Shown here in pieces: positions 17,595 to 27,541 of a stretch of 53,800 bases of DNA. Positions within the stretch are counted from its first letter, which is position 1. The number at the start of each line of letters is the position of its first letter. Source of the stretch: Acidovorax sp. GW101-3H11 (GTDB lineage: Bacteria; Pseudomonadota; Gammaproteobacteria; Burkholderiales; Burkholderiaceae_C); the NCBI RefSeq assembly GCF_001633105.1, contig NZ_LUKZ01000011.1, forward strand, positions 79,068 to 132,867, given 5' to 3'. The position numbers and the translations under genes were made by a program. A model generated the notes under the pieces. The model was not told the DNA's origin, ran no database searches, and saw only the letters and a list, made by a program, of their open reading frames with translations.

Positions 17595-19352
17595 ATGCCA
17601 TACCCTCTCACGCGCCCCCTCCCCCTGTCGGCCCTGGCCATGGCCCTGGTCGGCACCGCCACGCTGCTGGCGGGCTGCGCCAGCGCGCCGCGCACCACGC
17701 CCCCACCGCAGTTGGGCGCCGCCACCCCAGCCACGCTGAAAAACTGCACCACGCTGGCCCAGAGCCTTGCGCTGCCCGACACGCGCATCACCTCGGCAGA
17801 GATGGTGGCCGAAGGCCCGATCACCCTGCAGGGCAACACCACCCAGGCGCCCGCGCACTGCCTCGTCAAAGGCAAGATGAAAGAGCGCACCGGCCCCGTG
17901 GACGGCGCCAGCTACGCCATCGGTTTTGAGATCCGCCTGCCCGTCAATTGGAACGGCCGCTTTCTGCACCAGGCCAATGGCGGGCTGGACGGCAGCGTGG
18001 TGACCGCGCTCGGCTCCGTCAGCGGCGCCGCGCCCGTGGCGCCCGGCCTGGTGCAAGGCTTTGCCGTGCTCAGCTCCGACGCAGGCCACGGCGCCCCCAC
18101 ACCCTTCTTCGGGCTGGACCCCCAGGCCCGGCGCGACTACGGCTACCAGGCCGTGGGCACCCTCACACCCATGGCCAAGGACCTGATCAAAGGCGCCTAC
18201 GGCAAGGGCCCCGACCGCTCGTACATCGCAGGCTGCTCCAACGGCGGGCGCCACGCCATGGTGGCCGCATCGCGCTATGCCGACCAGTACGACGGCGTGC
18301 TGGCGGGCAACCCCGGCTTCAGCCTGCCCAAGGCCGCAACGGCCCAGCTGTGGAAGGCCCAGCAATACGCCAAGGTTTCCCCCACCGGAGCCAACGGCCA
18401 ACCCGACCTGACCAAAGCCGTGAGCCCCGCCGAGTTCCAGCTCATCGCCCGCAAGATCGTGGAGCGCTGCGACGCGCTGGACGGCGCCACCGACGGCCAG
18501 GTGAACGACGTGCAAGCCTGCCAGGCCGCATTCAACCTGCAGCGCGATGTGCCCACCTGCACCGCGGCCAACAATGCCAACACTGCGCGGGATGGATCGT
18601 GCATCTCTGCCGAGCAAAAGAACGTGCTGGCCAGCATCTTCGCCGGGCCCAAGAACAGCAAGGGCGAAGCGCTGTACACCGGCACCTGGTTCGACCCCGG
18701 CGTGGCGGGCAGCAACTTTGCGTTCTGGCACTTCAACGCCCCCACCACGCGCGACGCGGGGGCCGTGGCCTTCTTGTTCACCACACCGCCTTCCACCCTG
18801 GACGCCTTCAAGGCCACCACCGGCCTGCAGTACGCGCTGAACTTCAGCATGGACGCGGACTACCCCAAGATGTTCGCCACCACGCCGGTCTACACCGAGT
18901 CATCGTGGTCGTACATGACTCCGCCCAACGCCGCTGACCTGGGCGCCCTGCGCAACCGGGGCGCCAAGATGATGGTCTACCACGGCGTGGCCGACGGCGT
19001 GTTCTCGCCCATCGACACCGCAAACTGGATGGACCGCGTGCAGGCAACCCACGGCGGCAAGGCCGACGACTTTGCCCGCCTGTACCTGGTGCCCGGCATG
19101 AACCACTGCTCCGGCGGCCCCGCCACCGACCAGTTCGACATGCTGGCCCCGCTGGTGGCGTGGGTGGAACAAGGCAAGGCGCCTGAGAGCGTGACGGCCA
19201 AGGCGCGCGGCGCGGGCGCCAATGTGGTGAATGCAGAGCTGCCTGCCAGTTGGTCTGCCAACCGCACCCGGCCGCTGTGTGTGTATCCGAAGGTGGCGCG
19301 GTACAACGGGACGGGGGATGTGGAGAGTGCGGGGAGTTTTAGCTGCAAGTGA
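17595..19352 (+). CDS. Tannase/feruloyl esterase family lipoprotein 2 (tandem paralogue)
   Basis: This is a 585-residue paralogue of the preceding esterase, with long stretches of identical residues. It has its own signal (MPYPLTRPLPLSALAMAL) and lipobox LLAGC, and a complete CS-D-HC set: C214-S215, D467 and H504-C505. The main differences are the N-terminal 40 residues, a short insertion (TAANNANTARDG) near 325 and scattered surface changes, which suggests a tandem duplication followed by divergence in substrate range. A strong terminator separates the two genes on one side and another follows this gene, so they may be expressed independently. Confidence 0.92.
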   Translation: MPYPLTRPLPLSALAMALVGTATLLAGCASAPRTTPPPQLGAATPATLKNCTTLAQSLALPDTRITSAEMVAEGPITLQGNTTQAPAHCLVKGKMKERTGPVDGASYAIGFEIRLPVNWNGRFLHQANGGLDGSVVTALGSVSGAAPVAPGLVQGFAVLSSDAGHGAPTPFFGLDPQARRDYGYQAVGTLTPMAKDLIKGAYGKGPDRSYIAGCSNGGRHAMVAASRYADQYDGVLAGNPGFSLPKAATAQLWKAQQYAKVSPTGANGQPDLTKAVSPAEFQLIARKIVERCDALDGATDGQVNDVQACQAAFNLQRDVPTCTAANNANTARDGSCISAEQKNVLASIFAGPKNSKGEALYTGTWFDPGVAGSNFAFWHFNAPTTRDAGAVAFLFTTPPSTLDAFKATTGLQYALNFSMDADYPKMFATTPVYTESSWSYMTPPNAADLGALRNRGAKMMVYHGVADGVFSPIDTANWMDRVQATHGGKADDFARLYLVPGMNHCSGGPATDQFDMLAPLVAWVEQGKAPESVTAKARGAGANVVNAELPASWSANRTRPLCVYPKVARYNGTGDVESAGSFSCK

Positions 19353-19370
19353 GGGGGAATTGAAAGTGAG

Positions 19371-19396
19371 AAGCCCGGCTCGTGCCGGGCCTTTTT
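19371..19396 (+). terminator. Rho-independent terminator after esterase 2
   Basis: AGCCCGGC-TCGT-GCCGGGCCT followed by TTTTTC, 18 bp downstream of the stop codon. Confidence 0.85.
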
Positions 19397-19915
19397 CGCG
19401 ACGATTTGGGGATAAAGCTTTGATGGGGTAAATGACGCTCATCACTGTTCCGCTCGCGTTGCTTACCAATGAGAAGCTGGCCCAGTCGATTCACTAGATA
19501 CGGCGACCATCTATACCGCAGCCTATTTGCGCATACGGTTCTGAACGCGACCGCGTGGCTCCATAGCGCAGGTGTTCAGGAACTGCGAATACAACTGGAG
19601 AAAAGGCCACGCCGCGCTCTTCAAAGAACCTCTCAAGAAGCGTCACAATCTGTTCAACGAGGATTTGAAGGGAGAACGCTATAGCAACCCTTCCTATAGC
19701 CAGTGCCGCCGATTGGGACCCCGAATCCTGGAACCGGCTTTGAACGCTGGCCCCCTCGCGCTGACCCGTTCCGAAGGCCAGGAGTACCAGAATGAGGCGG
19801 TAGACCCCGTTGGGGGATGCGGCCTGCGATCCCTGATCCAGGTACGAGCACTCTGCGCAGAGTGCCAAGCCTCACCTGGACTACCCGAATGTCAGGGCGA
19901 TGGGCGACGACGCCG
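19397..19915. other. Gene-poor stretch, no convincing gene
   Basis: About 520 bp with lower GC than the flanks. The best reading is a minus-strand frame (19494-19868, TTG start, no good RBS) whose C-terminal half (VAIAFSLQILVEQIVTLLER...) looks somewhat protein-like. The start and the rest do not. It may be a decayed gene. I see no RNA gene or known repeat. Confidence 0.4.
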
Positions 19916-20617
19916 CTACTGCGGCAGATCGAGCACTTTGTCCCGGCAGTAAACCGATTCGAGCTTGGAGTAGCTCGCTCTGTTCTCCGGGATTTCAGAT
20001 CTGTCCACTCCTGAAACGACTCGGTTATAGAAGAACCGCTTGTAGCCTACATAGCCGCCGTAGGAATTCTTGGCGTTGATCTCACCACAAAGGGTCGGCG
20101 TCGTCCTGTTGCTGATGAAAACATCCCTGTAGAGCACAGAGTCCGGATCTTTGAAGTCGTGGGTGATCGACCGCTTTGCCGCCAGCACGAATGCCCCGTG
20201 ATTGCCGCCTTGAATTTGGGCCGCGTCTGCCTCCGCCAACGCCATCCTGCGGCGCCGTTCTGCTTCGGCAAGCTTGTATTCCTGCAATGTATATACCCGG
20301 TGGTCTGCCCAAATGGCTTCGATCACGGCGTTATCAATGTCCACCGAGCATACGATTTCCTGGCCAAGGTTGTTGAGCGCGACGTTCACAGCACCTTGCA
20401 TGCTGAGATGCGTTCCGCCGTCATCCCTAGCGTTTGTTGCAGCGGGAAGCTCCCGCTGGCAGATCCCTTGATACAGCGTGAAGGATTCAGCCGCCGCGCG
20501 TCGCGATGTCTCGACGGCCTTCATAATCCTCAGCTGCTCCTCCTGAGGCATCGTTCCGTTGTGGGCGCACCCATACAGCGCGCAAAGCGCGAGCACTACG
20601 GATCCTATGTACTTCAT
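19916..20617 (-). CDS. Hypothetical lipoprotein with C-terminal DPDSxxxR / CGEINAKNSYGGY domain
   Basis: This is a 233-residue protein preceded by a strong RBS (AAGGAGAGAGGG). The signal MKYIGSVVLALCALYGC has a lipobox ending at C17. The central part (about 115-140) is a charged helix rich in Ala/Glu/Arg (KLAEAERRRRMALAEADAA). The C-terminal part KDPDSVLYRDVFISN...LCGEINAKNSYGGYVGYKRF resembles a small domain that recurs in uncharacterised proteins of proteobacteria and phages, recognised from memory and with no assigned function. It is the only intact larger gene in the decayed 19.4-22.2 kb patch, and may be a recent acquisition. Confidence 0.8.
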   Translation of the reverse strand: MKYIGSVVLALCALYGCAHNGTMPQEEQLRIMKAVETSRRAAAESFTLYQGICQRELPAATNARDDGGTHLSMQGAVNVALNNLGQEIVCSVDIDNAVIEAIWADHRVYTLQEYKLAEAERRRRMALAEADAAQIQGGNHGAFVLAAKRSITHDFKDPDSVLYRDVFISNRTTPTLCGEINAKNSYGGYVGYKRFFYNRVVSGVDRSEIPENRASYSKLESVYCRDKVLDLPQ

Positions 20618-21333
20618 CCCTCTCTCCTTAATGGTGTGTCGTGAGGCACAACAATTTGATTGTCGCAGGGCTCAGGGCCGAGTAAGCCAATGCATTGGGG
20701 GGAAACGCAAGGCCGGGACGCCCAAGCCACACCAATGCAGCCAGATATGTCGCGACCTGTCCGCCAGACCGGTAGGCGAAGGTCGAGAGGGGCGTCAAAG
20801 CCGTGGACAAGCCTTGTGTATGGAGCGGAGCCAGTTTTCGTAGAGTAGGAGATCACCGTCTCCGGAGCTGGTCAGTTGCGGGCCTGTGCGGATTTGAATG
20901 CTCTGTTGTTGCCTGAAGGGCAGTTAGCAAGGGGTTTGCCGGATTTTTGTACGCGGATGGTTTGAACAGTCCCGCAGCGCCAACCCTGAGCAATACGCAA
21001 CTTTTCCTCACTTCGCGATGGGGTTGGCTCTATGAACTATCGATCAGCACAATGACTACGATTCGTTGCACTGCAGACATCCAACCGCTGAACCGCGCGA
21101 CCTCCGGTTTCGAAGCCCGCCGTCGCAGGTCACTAAGTTTGAACGACAGCAATCAGCCACACGGCTTCCGCCAATCTGCATGACACAACCAATGCTATAG
21201 CGAATGGACTCAGGCTCTGATGCGAGGCGTGATCGCGGGCTGCAAGTAGCGCTAATCGGTGCAAGCCTTTGACTAATCTGCCGGGACCCAAACAAAGCCC
21301 CGATAGGCACCGCACCAAAGCGCGCCGCAACGA
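20618..21333. other. Non-coding / decayed DNA
   Basis: About 715 bp in which no frame has a plausible start, RBS and protein-like sequence together. Short frames on both strands are rich in Arg/Ser/Cys and look accidental. A 12-bp word (gcaagcctttga, 21261-21272) recurs at 22167-22178, beside the intact pobA, in the same relation to the pobA remnant. This suggests the duplicated segment included some downstream flank. Confidence 0.5.
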
Positions 21334-21598
21334 TCAAAACGTCAACCCCACAAAGTTCTCTGCCAACGACCATAGCGCCTTCTCTGACGCGAACAGATAC
21401 GCTCGGTCCGCGTCCTGCAGCGTCCGGTCGTAGACCAGTGGCTCTGGGAAAGTGGCGGCATGGTGGTCATCCACCACGAGAAGGGCTAGGCCTTTCACAC
21501 GCGGGCCAGAGCCTTCTCGGAGTATTTGTGGAGGCCGGTGCTGTCGCCGTTTTGGTGGTGAGCGACCATGGCGTGGCACAGGCAGATAGAAATCTGGT
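21334..21598 (-). pseudogene. Remnant of a second pobA (3' end only)
   Basis: These 265 bp align along their whole length with the 3' end of the intact pobA (22206-22470). The stop codon is at the same place and the encoded tail is almost the same (LQDADRAYLFASEKALWSLAENFVGLTF against [28 protein letters not shown]). The remnant has a 1-bp deletion (about 21445-21460) and, in the original frame further upstream, two stops, reading [13 protein letters not shown]. About 300 N-terminal codons are missing. It is a dead, diverged copy. Confidence 0.92.
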
Positions 21599-21629
21599 GC
21601 CCCGCAGACCATCGCAGGGCATCAACCGA

Positions 21630-21791
21630 CTACTCCGGCGCGCCCGGCGTGCGTTCTGTTGGCATTTGCGATCTGCTCGCTTCGTTCTTCGCCTTCTTCC
21701 CTTGGTCGTAATGCCACTTGATGGCGAAGAACATGCCGGTGCCGAATACGGCCACCTTGAACACAATGAAGACTATCGGGACCCAATCCAT
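21630..21791 (-). CDS. Small predicted membrane protein (53 aa)
   Basis: The start is preceded by AGGAAAG at good spacing. The sequence MDWVPIVFIVFKVAVFGTG continues with MFFAIKWHYDQGKKAKNEAS and a polar Pro/Thr/Glu tail. There is one hydrophobic helix (about residues 3-25) and then a positively charged cytoplasmic-type segment. I do not recognise a family. It is intact although it lies just upstream of the pobA remnant in decayed DNA. It is too short for most gene callers. Confidence 0.5.
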   Translation of the reverse strand: MDWVPIVFIVFKVAVFGTGMFFAIKWHYDQGKKAKNEASRSQMPTERTPGAPE

Positions 21792-22205
21792 CTTGGAGAC
21801 TTTCCTGGCTGTTGATTAGCACTCAATACCGAGCAGTGCACTGCCTCAAAACGCTGCGTCCGCAGCTTCATCGTGCTCAAGCCATCGTCGAACCGCACAT
21901 CGACACCACTGGGCAAATGATCTGAAAACTTGGTGCGATGCTATCGGGCCTGCTGTGCGGGCGTAAGCATCAGTTCTGCTTAAATTTTGCGTAGCAGATG
22001 GAGATCGCCGTGCTGGGCGGCTGCATGGAAAGCGACTTCGTCATGGGGGCCGTACGTGGCCGCAGTGCGCAGGCCATAGAGCGCGCCGGGAGTGCGCGGA
22101 AGGACCACAGGTTGCACTCAACGCCGATGCGGGCACACCAAAAAGGCCTGGATGAGGGAACCCCATGCAAGCCTTTGATTGGGTGACAGTGCTAATGCCG
22201 GATGC
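21792..22205. other. Non-coding stretch with a possible ankyrin-like gene fragment
   Basis: About 410 bp without an intact gene. On the minus strand, roughly 21980-22115, one frame reads ...DEVAFHAAAQHGDLHLLRKI and then a stop. This looks like one ankyrin repeat cut off from its gene. No start codon with an RBS precedes it. The rest shows nothing I can name. Confidence 0.3.
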
Positions 22206-24363
<2,158 letters not shown>

Positions 24364-24380
24364 TGGCGGGTGACAGGCTG

Positions 24381-24427
24381 CTGACACGCCGCTGTCAGCA
24401 GCCCCCGCTCACCATCGGGGCTTCTTT
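24381..24427 (+). promoter_or_regulatory. Conserved operator-promoter block, copy 1
   Basis: The palindrome CTGACA-CGCCGC-TGTCAG is followed by cagc...caccatcgg.gcttcttt. Nearly the whole 47-bp block is repeated at 26525-26572 in front of the EVE-domain gene. It ends 36 bp before the VOC start codon. Confidence 0.7.
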
Positions 24428-24462
24428 CTTTCCATCACCCATTGAACGACAAGGAGCCTTTC

Positions 24463-24840
24463 ATGAAAAATGCCATCGCCTGGTTCGAAATCCCCACCAC
24501 CCAGCTGGACCGCGCCCAGGCCTTTTACGAGGCCGTGCTGGGCCAGCCCATGCGCCGCGAGAACATGGGCCCGAGCGAAGGCGCTGTGTTTGCCTACGAC
24601 CCCGAAGCCGATGGCGCAGGCGGCGCGCTGATGATGGGGCCAACTGCCCCGCAGGTGTCGGGCAGCGGCACGCTGGTGTACCTGGACGCATCGCCCTCGC
24701 TCGACGCCGCGCTGGACCGCGCGGTGGCCCACGGCGGCCGCGTGGCCCTGCCCCGCCAGGCGCTGCCGCCGGGCATGGGGTTCTTTGCGCACATCCACGA
24801 TCTGGATGGCAACCGCGTGGGTCTGCACGCGCCGGATTGA
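24463..24840 (+). CDS. VOC-family (glyoxalase-like) protein 1
   Basis: This is a 125-residue protein of the vicinal-oxygen-chelate fold. The start MKNAIAWFEIPTTQLDRA follows AAGGAG; an ATG at 24442 is less well placed. It has two beta-alpha-beta-beta-beta units, with the first ending near YLDASPSLDAALDRAVAHGG and the second ending HDLDGNRVGLHAPD. This subgroup resembles the PhnB/bleomycin-resistance-like proteins often annotated only as VOC. Substrate is unknown. Its promoter block is shared with the EVE gene 2 kb away, suggesting a common regulator elsewhere in the genome. Confidence 0.85.
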   Translation: MKNAIAWFEIPTTQLDRAQAFYEAVLGQPMRRENMGPSEGAVFAYDPEADGAGGALMMGPTAPQVSGSGTLVYLDASPSLDAALDRAVAHGGRVALPRQALPPGMGFFAHIHDLDGNRVGLHAPD

Positions 24841-24878
24841 AGCCAGGACGCACCGACGGTCTACAAAAGGAGCACAGC

Positions 24879-25307
24879 ATGGAAGCGCAAGAAATCCACC
24901 GGGGCAGGCTGTTTGACCATGTGCAGCTGGTCGTGCGCGACCTGGCGGCCAGCCAGGCCTTCTACGCAGCGGTGCTGCAGGCCCTGCAGGTGCCCATGGG
25001 CGGGGCGGACGAGGGCTACTTCTGGGCCGACGAGCTGTTTGTGTCGTTGGCCGACAGCCCTGCCGCGCAAGGGCACCTGACGGGGCGCACGCACTTGGCG
25101 TTTCAGGCCCGGGACCGGGCGATGGTGGATGCGTTCTACCGCGCTGCGCTGGCCCATGGTGGCACCGACAACGGTGCGCCGGGCGAGCGCCCTTACCACC
25201 CCGGCTACTACGCTGCGTTTGTGCTGGACCCGGATGGCAACAACATCGAGGCCGTGTTCCATGGCGACGCCCAGCGCAGTGCGGCGTCGGTGAAGATCAC
25301 GTTCTGA
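24879..25307 (+). CDS. VOC-family protein 2
   Basis: This is a 142-residue VOC protein unrelated in detail to the previous one. The start MEAQEIHRGRLFDHVQLVV follows AAAAGGAG. It has the family pattern H14...HLAFQARDRAMVDAFYRAAL...YYAAFVLDPDGNNIEAVFHG, with His and Glu residues at the expected metal-ligand positions. It lies 38 bp after VOC 1 and is probably co-transcribed from the same promoter. The substrate is unknown. Confidence 0.87.
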   Translation: MEAQEIHRGRLFDHVQLVVRDLAASQAFYAAVLQALQVPMGGADEGYFWADELFVSLADSPAAQGHLTGRTHLAFQARDRAMVDAFYRAALAHGGTDNGAPGERPYHPGYYAAFVLDPDGNNIEAVFHGDAQRSAASVKITF

Positions 25308-25315
25308 GGGGTGAG

Positions 25316-25765
25316 TCAGCCCGCCTCCGGCCGGGCCAGGCCGCGCAGCGGGATGGGCGTGGAGAACACGATGGACGTGCGTGTTTCGCCATAGCCGTTG
25401 ATGTCGCCCAGAAAGCGCTCCAGATCGGGCAGGTCGCGCGCCACGACCTGCATCACGTACGAGTCGTTGCCGCTCACGTGGTGGCATTCAAGCACCTGGG
25501 GCGACTGGCGCAGCTTGTCGATCAGCGCCTTCTTGCCGGGCTGCGGCACGTTGATGCCGACCACCGCCCGCACGCCATAGCCGACCTTGGCGGGGTCGAT
25601 GTCGGCATGCACGCCGCGCACCACGCCCGCCTCTTGCAGGCGGCGCAGGCGCTCCAGCGTGGCGGGCACCGACAGGCCCACGGCCTCGGCCAGTTCCTTG
25701 AGCGAGGCGCGGCCATCGGCCTGCAGTGCGCTGATCAGGCGCCAGGCTTTGTCATCGACTTCCAT
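25316..25765 (-). CDS. Lrp/AsnC-family transcriptional regulator
   Basis: This is a 149-residue regulator. The N-terminal helix-turn-helix (GRASLKELAEAVGLSVPATLERLRRL) is joined to a C-terminal RAM ligand domain (VLECHHVSGNDSYVMQVVARDLPDLERFL). It stands divergent from a LysE-type exporter. In this common pairing the regulator senses an amino acid and activates export. The region between them (25766-25866) contains A/T-rich imperfect dyads that could be Lrp sites, though none is clear enough to call. Confidence 0.92.
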   Translation of the reverse strand: MEVDDKAWRLISALQADGRASLKELAEAVGLSVPATLERLRRLQEAGVVRGVHADIDPAKVGYGVRAVVGINVPQPGKKALIDKLRQSPQVLECHHVSGNDSYVMQVVARDLPDLERFLGDINGYGETRTSIVFSTPIPLRGLARPEAG

Positions 25766-25866
25766 ACAAGCCTTTATCGATTGGCACAGAAAAAAACGAA
25801 ACCCAATGCGGGATTCGCCGAATTTTCTGCATTCTCCACCGCCCGCTGCCGCCCTAGCATCGGTGC

Positions 25867-26487
25867 ATGGACTTCACTTCAATCACCGTGTTTCTGCAAG
25901 CCGCCGTCATCGGCGTGCTCATTGCGGCCCCTGTGGGCCCCATTGGCCTGTTGACCATGCAACGCACCCTGGAGCGGGGCCTGGCGGCCGGGCTGGCCAC
26001 GGGCCTGGGCGCCGCTGCAGCCGATGCGGTGTATGGCGCCGTGGGCGCCTTCAGCGTGCGCTGGCTCATCGATGGGCTGACCCAGGCCAAGACGCCGCTG
26101 GCGCTGGGCGGTGGCGCACTGCTGCTGGTGATGGCCTGGCGCACCTGGCGCGCGCCGGTGGCCCACACCGCCGCACCCGCCCGCGACGCGCAGGGCCTGC
26201 TGGGCCTGGCTGCCGGCACGTTTGCGCTGACACTGGCCAACCCGGCCACCATCGTGTCGTTCATTGCCGTGTTTGGCTCGCTGGGTGGCGGCCGGCCCAG
26301 CCTGCCGTCGCCGCTGTGGATGGTGGCGGGCGTGCTGGCGGGCTCTGCCGCCTGGTGGCTGCTGCTGACCAGTGCGATTGCCTACCAACGGCAGCGCTTT
26401 ACGCCCGCCTGGCGCCAGCGCATCAACCGGGCGTCGGCCCTGCTGCTGGGCGGATTTGCGTTGTGGCAGTGGGGGCAGTTGGTCTGA
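25867..26487 (+). CDS. LysE/RhtB-family amino-acid exporter
   Basis: This is a 206-residue inner-membrane protein with about six hydrophobic segments. It shows the family N-terminus FLQAAVIGVLIAAPVGPIGL and the internal FALTLANPATIVSFIAVFGS. It would export an amino acid or related compound. The divergent Lrp/AsnC gene is its likely activator. Substrate cannot be told from sequence. Confidence 0.92.
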   Translation: MDFTSITVFLQAAVIGVLIAAPVGPIGLLTMQRTLERGLAAGLATGLGAAAADAVYGAVGAFSVRWLIDGLTQAKTPLALGGGALLLVMAWRTWRAPVAHTAAPARDAQGLLGLAAGTFALTLANPATIVSFIAVFGSLGGGRPSLPSPLWMVAGVLAGSAAWWLLLTSAIAYQRQRFTPAWRQRINRASALLLGGFALWQWGQLV

Positions 26488-26524
26488 GGGGTCGTGCGGT
26501 GCTGACAGGGATGCTGCAAAGGTA

Positions 26525-26572
26525 CTGACACTGCGGTGTCAGCAGCACGGCCGCACCATCGGTGGCTTCTTT
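26525..26572 (+). promoter_or_regulatory. Conserved operator-promoter block, copy 2
   Basis: The palindrome CTGACAC-TGCG-GTGTCAG is followed by cagc...caccatcgg.ggcttcttt. It aligns with the block at 24381 with one 1-nt insertion. It ends 16 bp before the ATG of the EVE-domain gene. Confidence 0.7.
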
Positions 26573-26588
26573 GACCAGGAGCTTTCTC

Positions 26589-27128
26589 ATGACCGACGCC
26601 GTGCTGCAACACCCCCTTTGGCCGGATGCCGCGCCTGCGCGCAACGACATGCCCGTGTCGGCAGCGACCTCTGCAGCCACCACGCGCCGCAACTGGATCG
26701 CCGTGGCCTGCGCCCAGCACGCCCGCCGGGGCTGCGCCACGCCGGGCCCGGGCTACATGCAGGTGTGCCATGGCAAGGTGGCGCCGCTGCAGCGCATACG
26801 CCCTGGCGACCGCGTGGCGTACTACGCGCCCACCATCACGATGGGTGGCAAGGACCGGCTGCAGGCGTTTGTCTCGATTGGCATCGTGCAGCCGGGTGCG
26901 CCGTATGCGTTTGACATGGGCGGCGGGTTTGTGCCCTCGCGCCGGGACGTGGCCTATGTGCCTGCGCGCGAGGCTTCGATTGCGCCGCTGCTGGACGACT
27001 TTGAGTTTGTGGACGACCGCCAGCGCTGGGGCAGCAAGTTCCGCTTTGGGCTGTTGGCCGTGAACGACCACGACATGCGCCTGATTGCGCGGGCGATGCA
27101 GGCCGAGCTGGAATCACTACATTTTTGA
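26589..27128 (+). CDS. EVE-domain (UPF0310/PUA-like) protein
   Basis: This is a 179-residue protein. ATG 26589 follows CAGGAGCTTTCTC. After about 35 variable residues it shows the EVE pattern: [15 protein letters not shown], then [31 protein letters not shown] and a C-terminal [24 protein letters not shown]-like domains bind modified bases in nucleic acids in characterised cases. The role here is unknown. The last codons (LHF-stop) lie within dispersed repeat A. The shared promoter block links its control to the VOC gene at 24463. Confidence 0.85.
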   Translation: MTDAVLQHPLWPDAAPARNDMPVSAATSAATTRRNWIAVACAQHARRGCATPGPGYMQVCHGKVAPLQRIRPGDRVAYYAPTITMGGKDRLQAFVSIGIVQPGAPYAFDMGGGFVPSRRDVAYVPAREASIAPLLDDFEFVDDRQRWGSKFRFGLLAVNDHDMRLIARAMQAELESLHF

Positions 27129-27179
27129 TAGCACCTTGGGCAATAGGCGCACGCGCAGGCGGCCAAAAAGGCTTCAAAT
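27118..27179 (+). repeat. Dispersed repeat A, copy 3, carrying a stop codon
   Basis: catttttgatagc...ccaaaaaggcttcaaat. The tga of tttttgatagc is the stop of the EVE-domain gene. Confidence 0.7.
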
Positions 27180-27217
27180 CAGCCCCGAGATGCCCACGAA
27201 CACCCCGCAGGCGGGCG

Positions 27218-27334
27218 TCAGCACACCGCCATCAGCGTGTCCACCACCCGGCGTTGGGCGACGGTCAGGGCGGCATAGCCTTCGCGCAGCAGTCGCAGCA
27301 CGATCTCGTGGACTTCCAGTTCGCTAGCGGGCAT
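27218..27334 (-). CDS. Small hypothetical protein (38 aa)
   Basis: The reading frame MPASELEVHEIVLRLLREGY continues AALTVAQRRVVDTLMAVC and is preceded by a strong RBS (AAGGAGAAGACC). It is predicted to be nearly all helical and amphipathic. No family is recognised. The longer upstream frame is Pro/Arg-rich and not credible. The rest of the gap to the next gene (27335-27541) shows nothing else. Confidence 0.4.
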   Translation of the reverse strand: MPASELEVHEIVLRLLREGYAALTVAQRRVVDTLMAVC

Positions 27335-27541
27335 GGTCTTCTCCTTGAACGACAGTGGGCGGCCGCCGCTAGGGCAGGCCGATGACGTGAGCGCCCACCA
27401 CAACCAAGAGGCGGGCACCCGGGCCTGCCCCACCATGGACCAAGCCCCGATGCCACTGTGCCGAGGTGGCGGCGCAGGCGGTGGGGCGATAAACGGGGAA
27501 GTTCGCGGCTTTTTTCGCGCGCCGCTCTGCAACCAAGGGGC

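Noticed and set aside
19572..19952. 126-codon plus-strand frame
   Set aside because: No RBS, no family resemblance, and overlap with the 3' end of the lipoprotein gene; it probably reads decayed DNA.
21090..21170. tRNA-like word ggtttcgaagcccgcc
   Set aside because: The flanking sequence does not fold into acceptor, D and anticodon arms.
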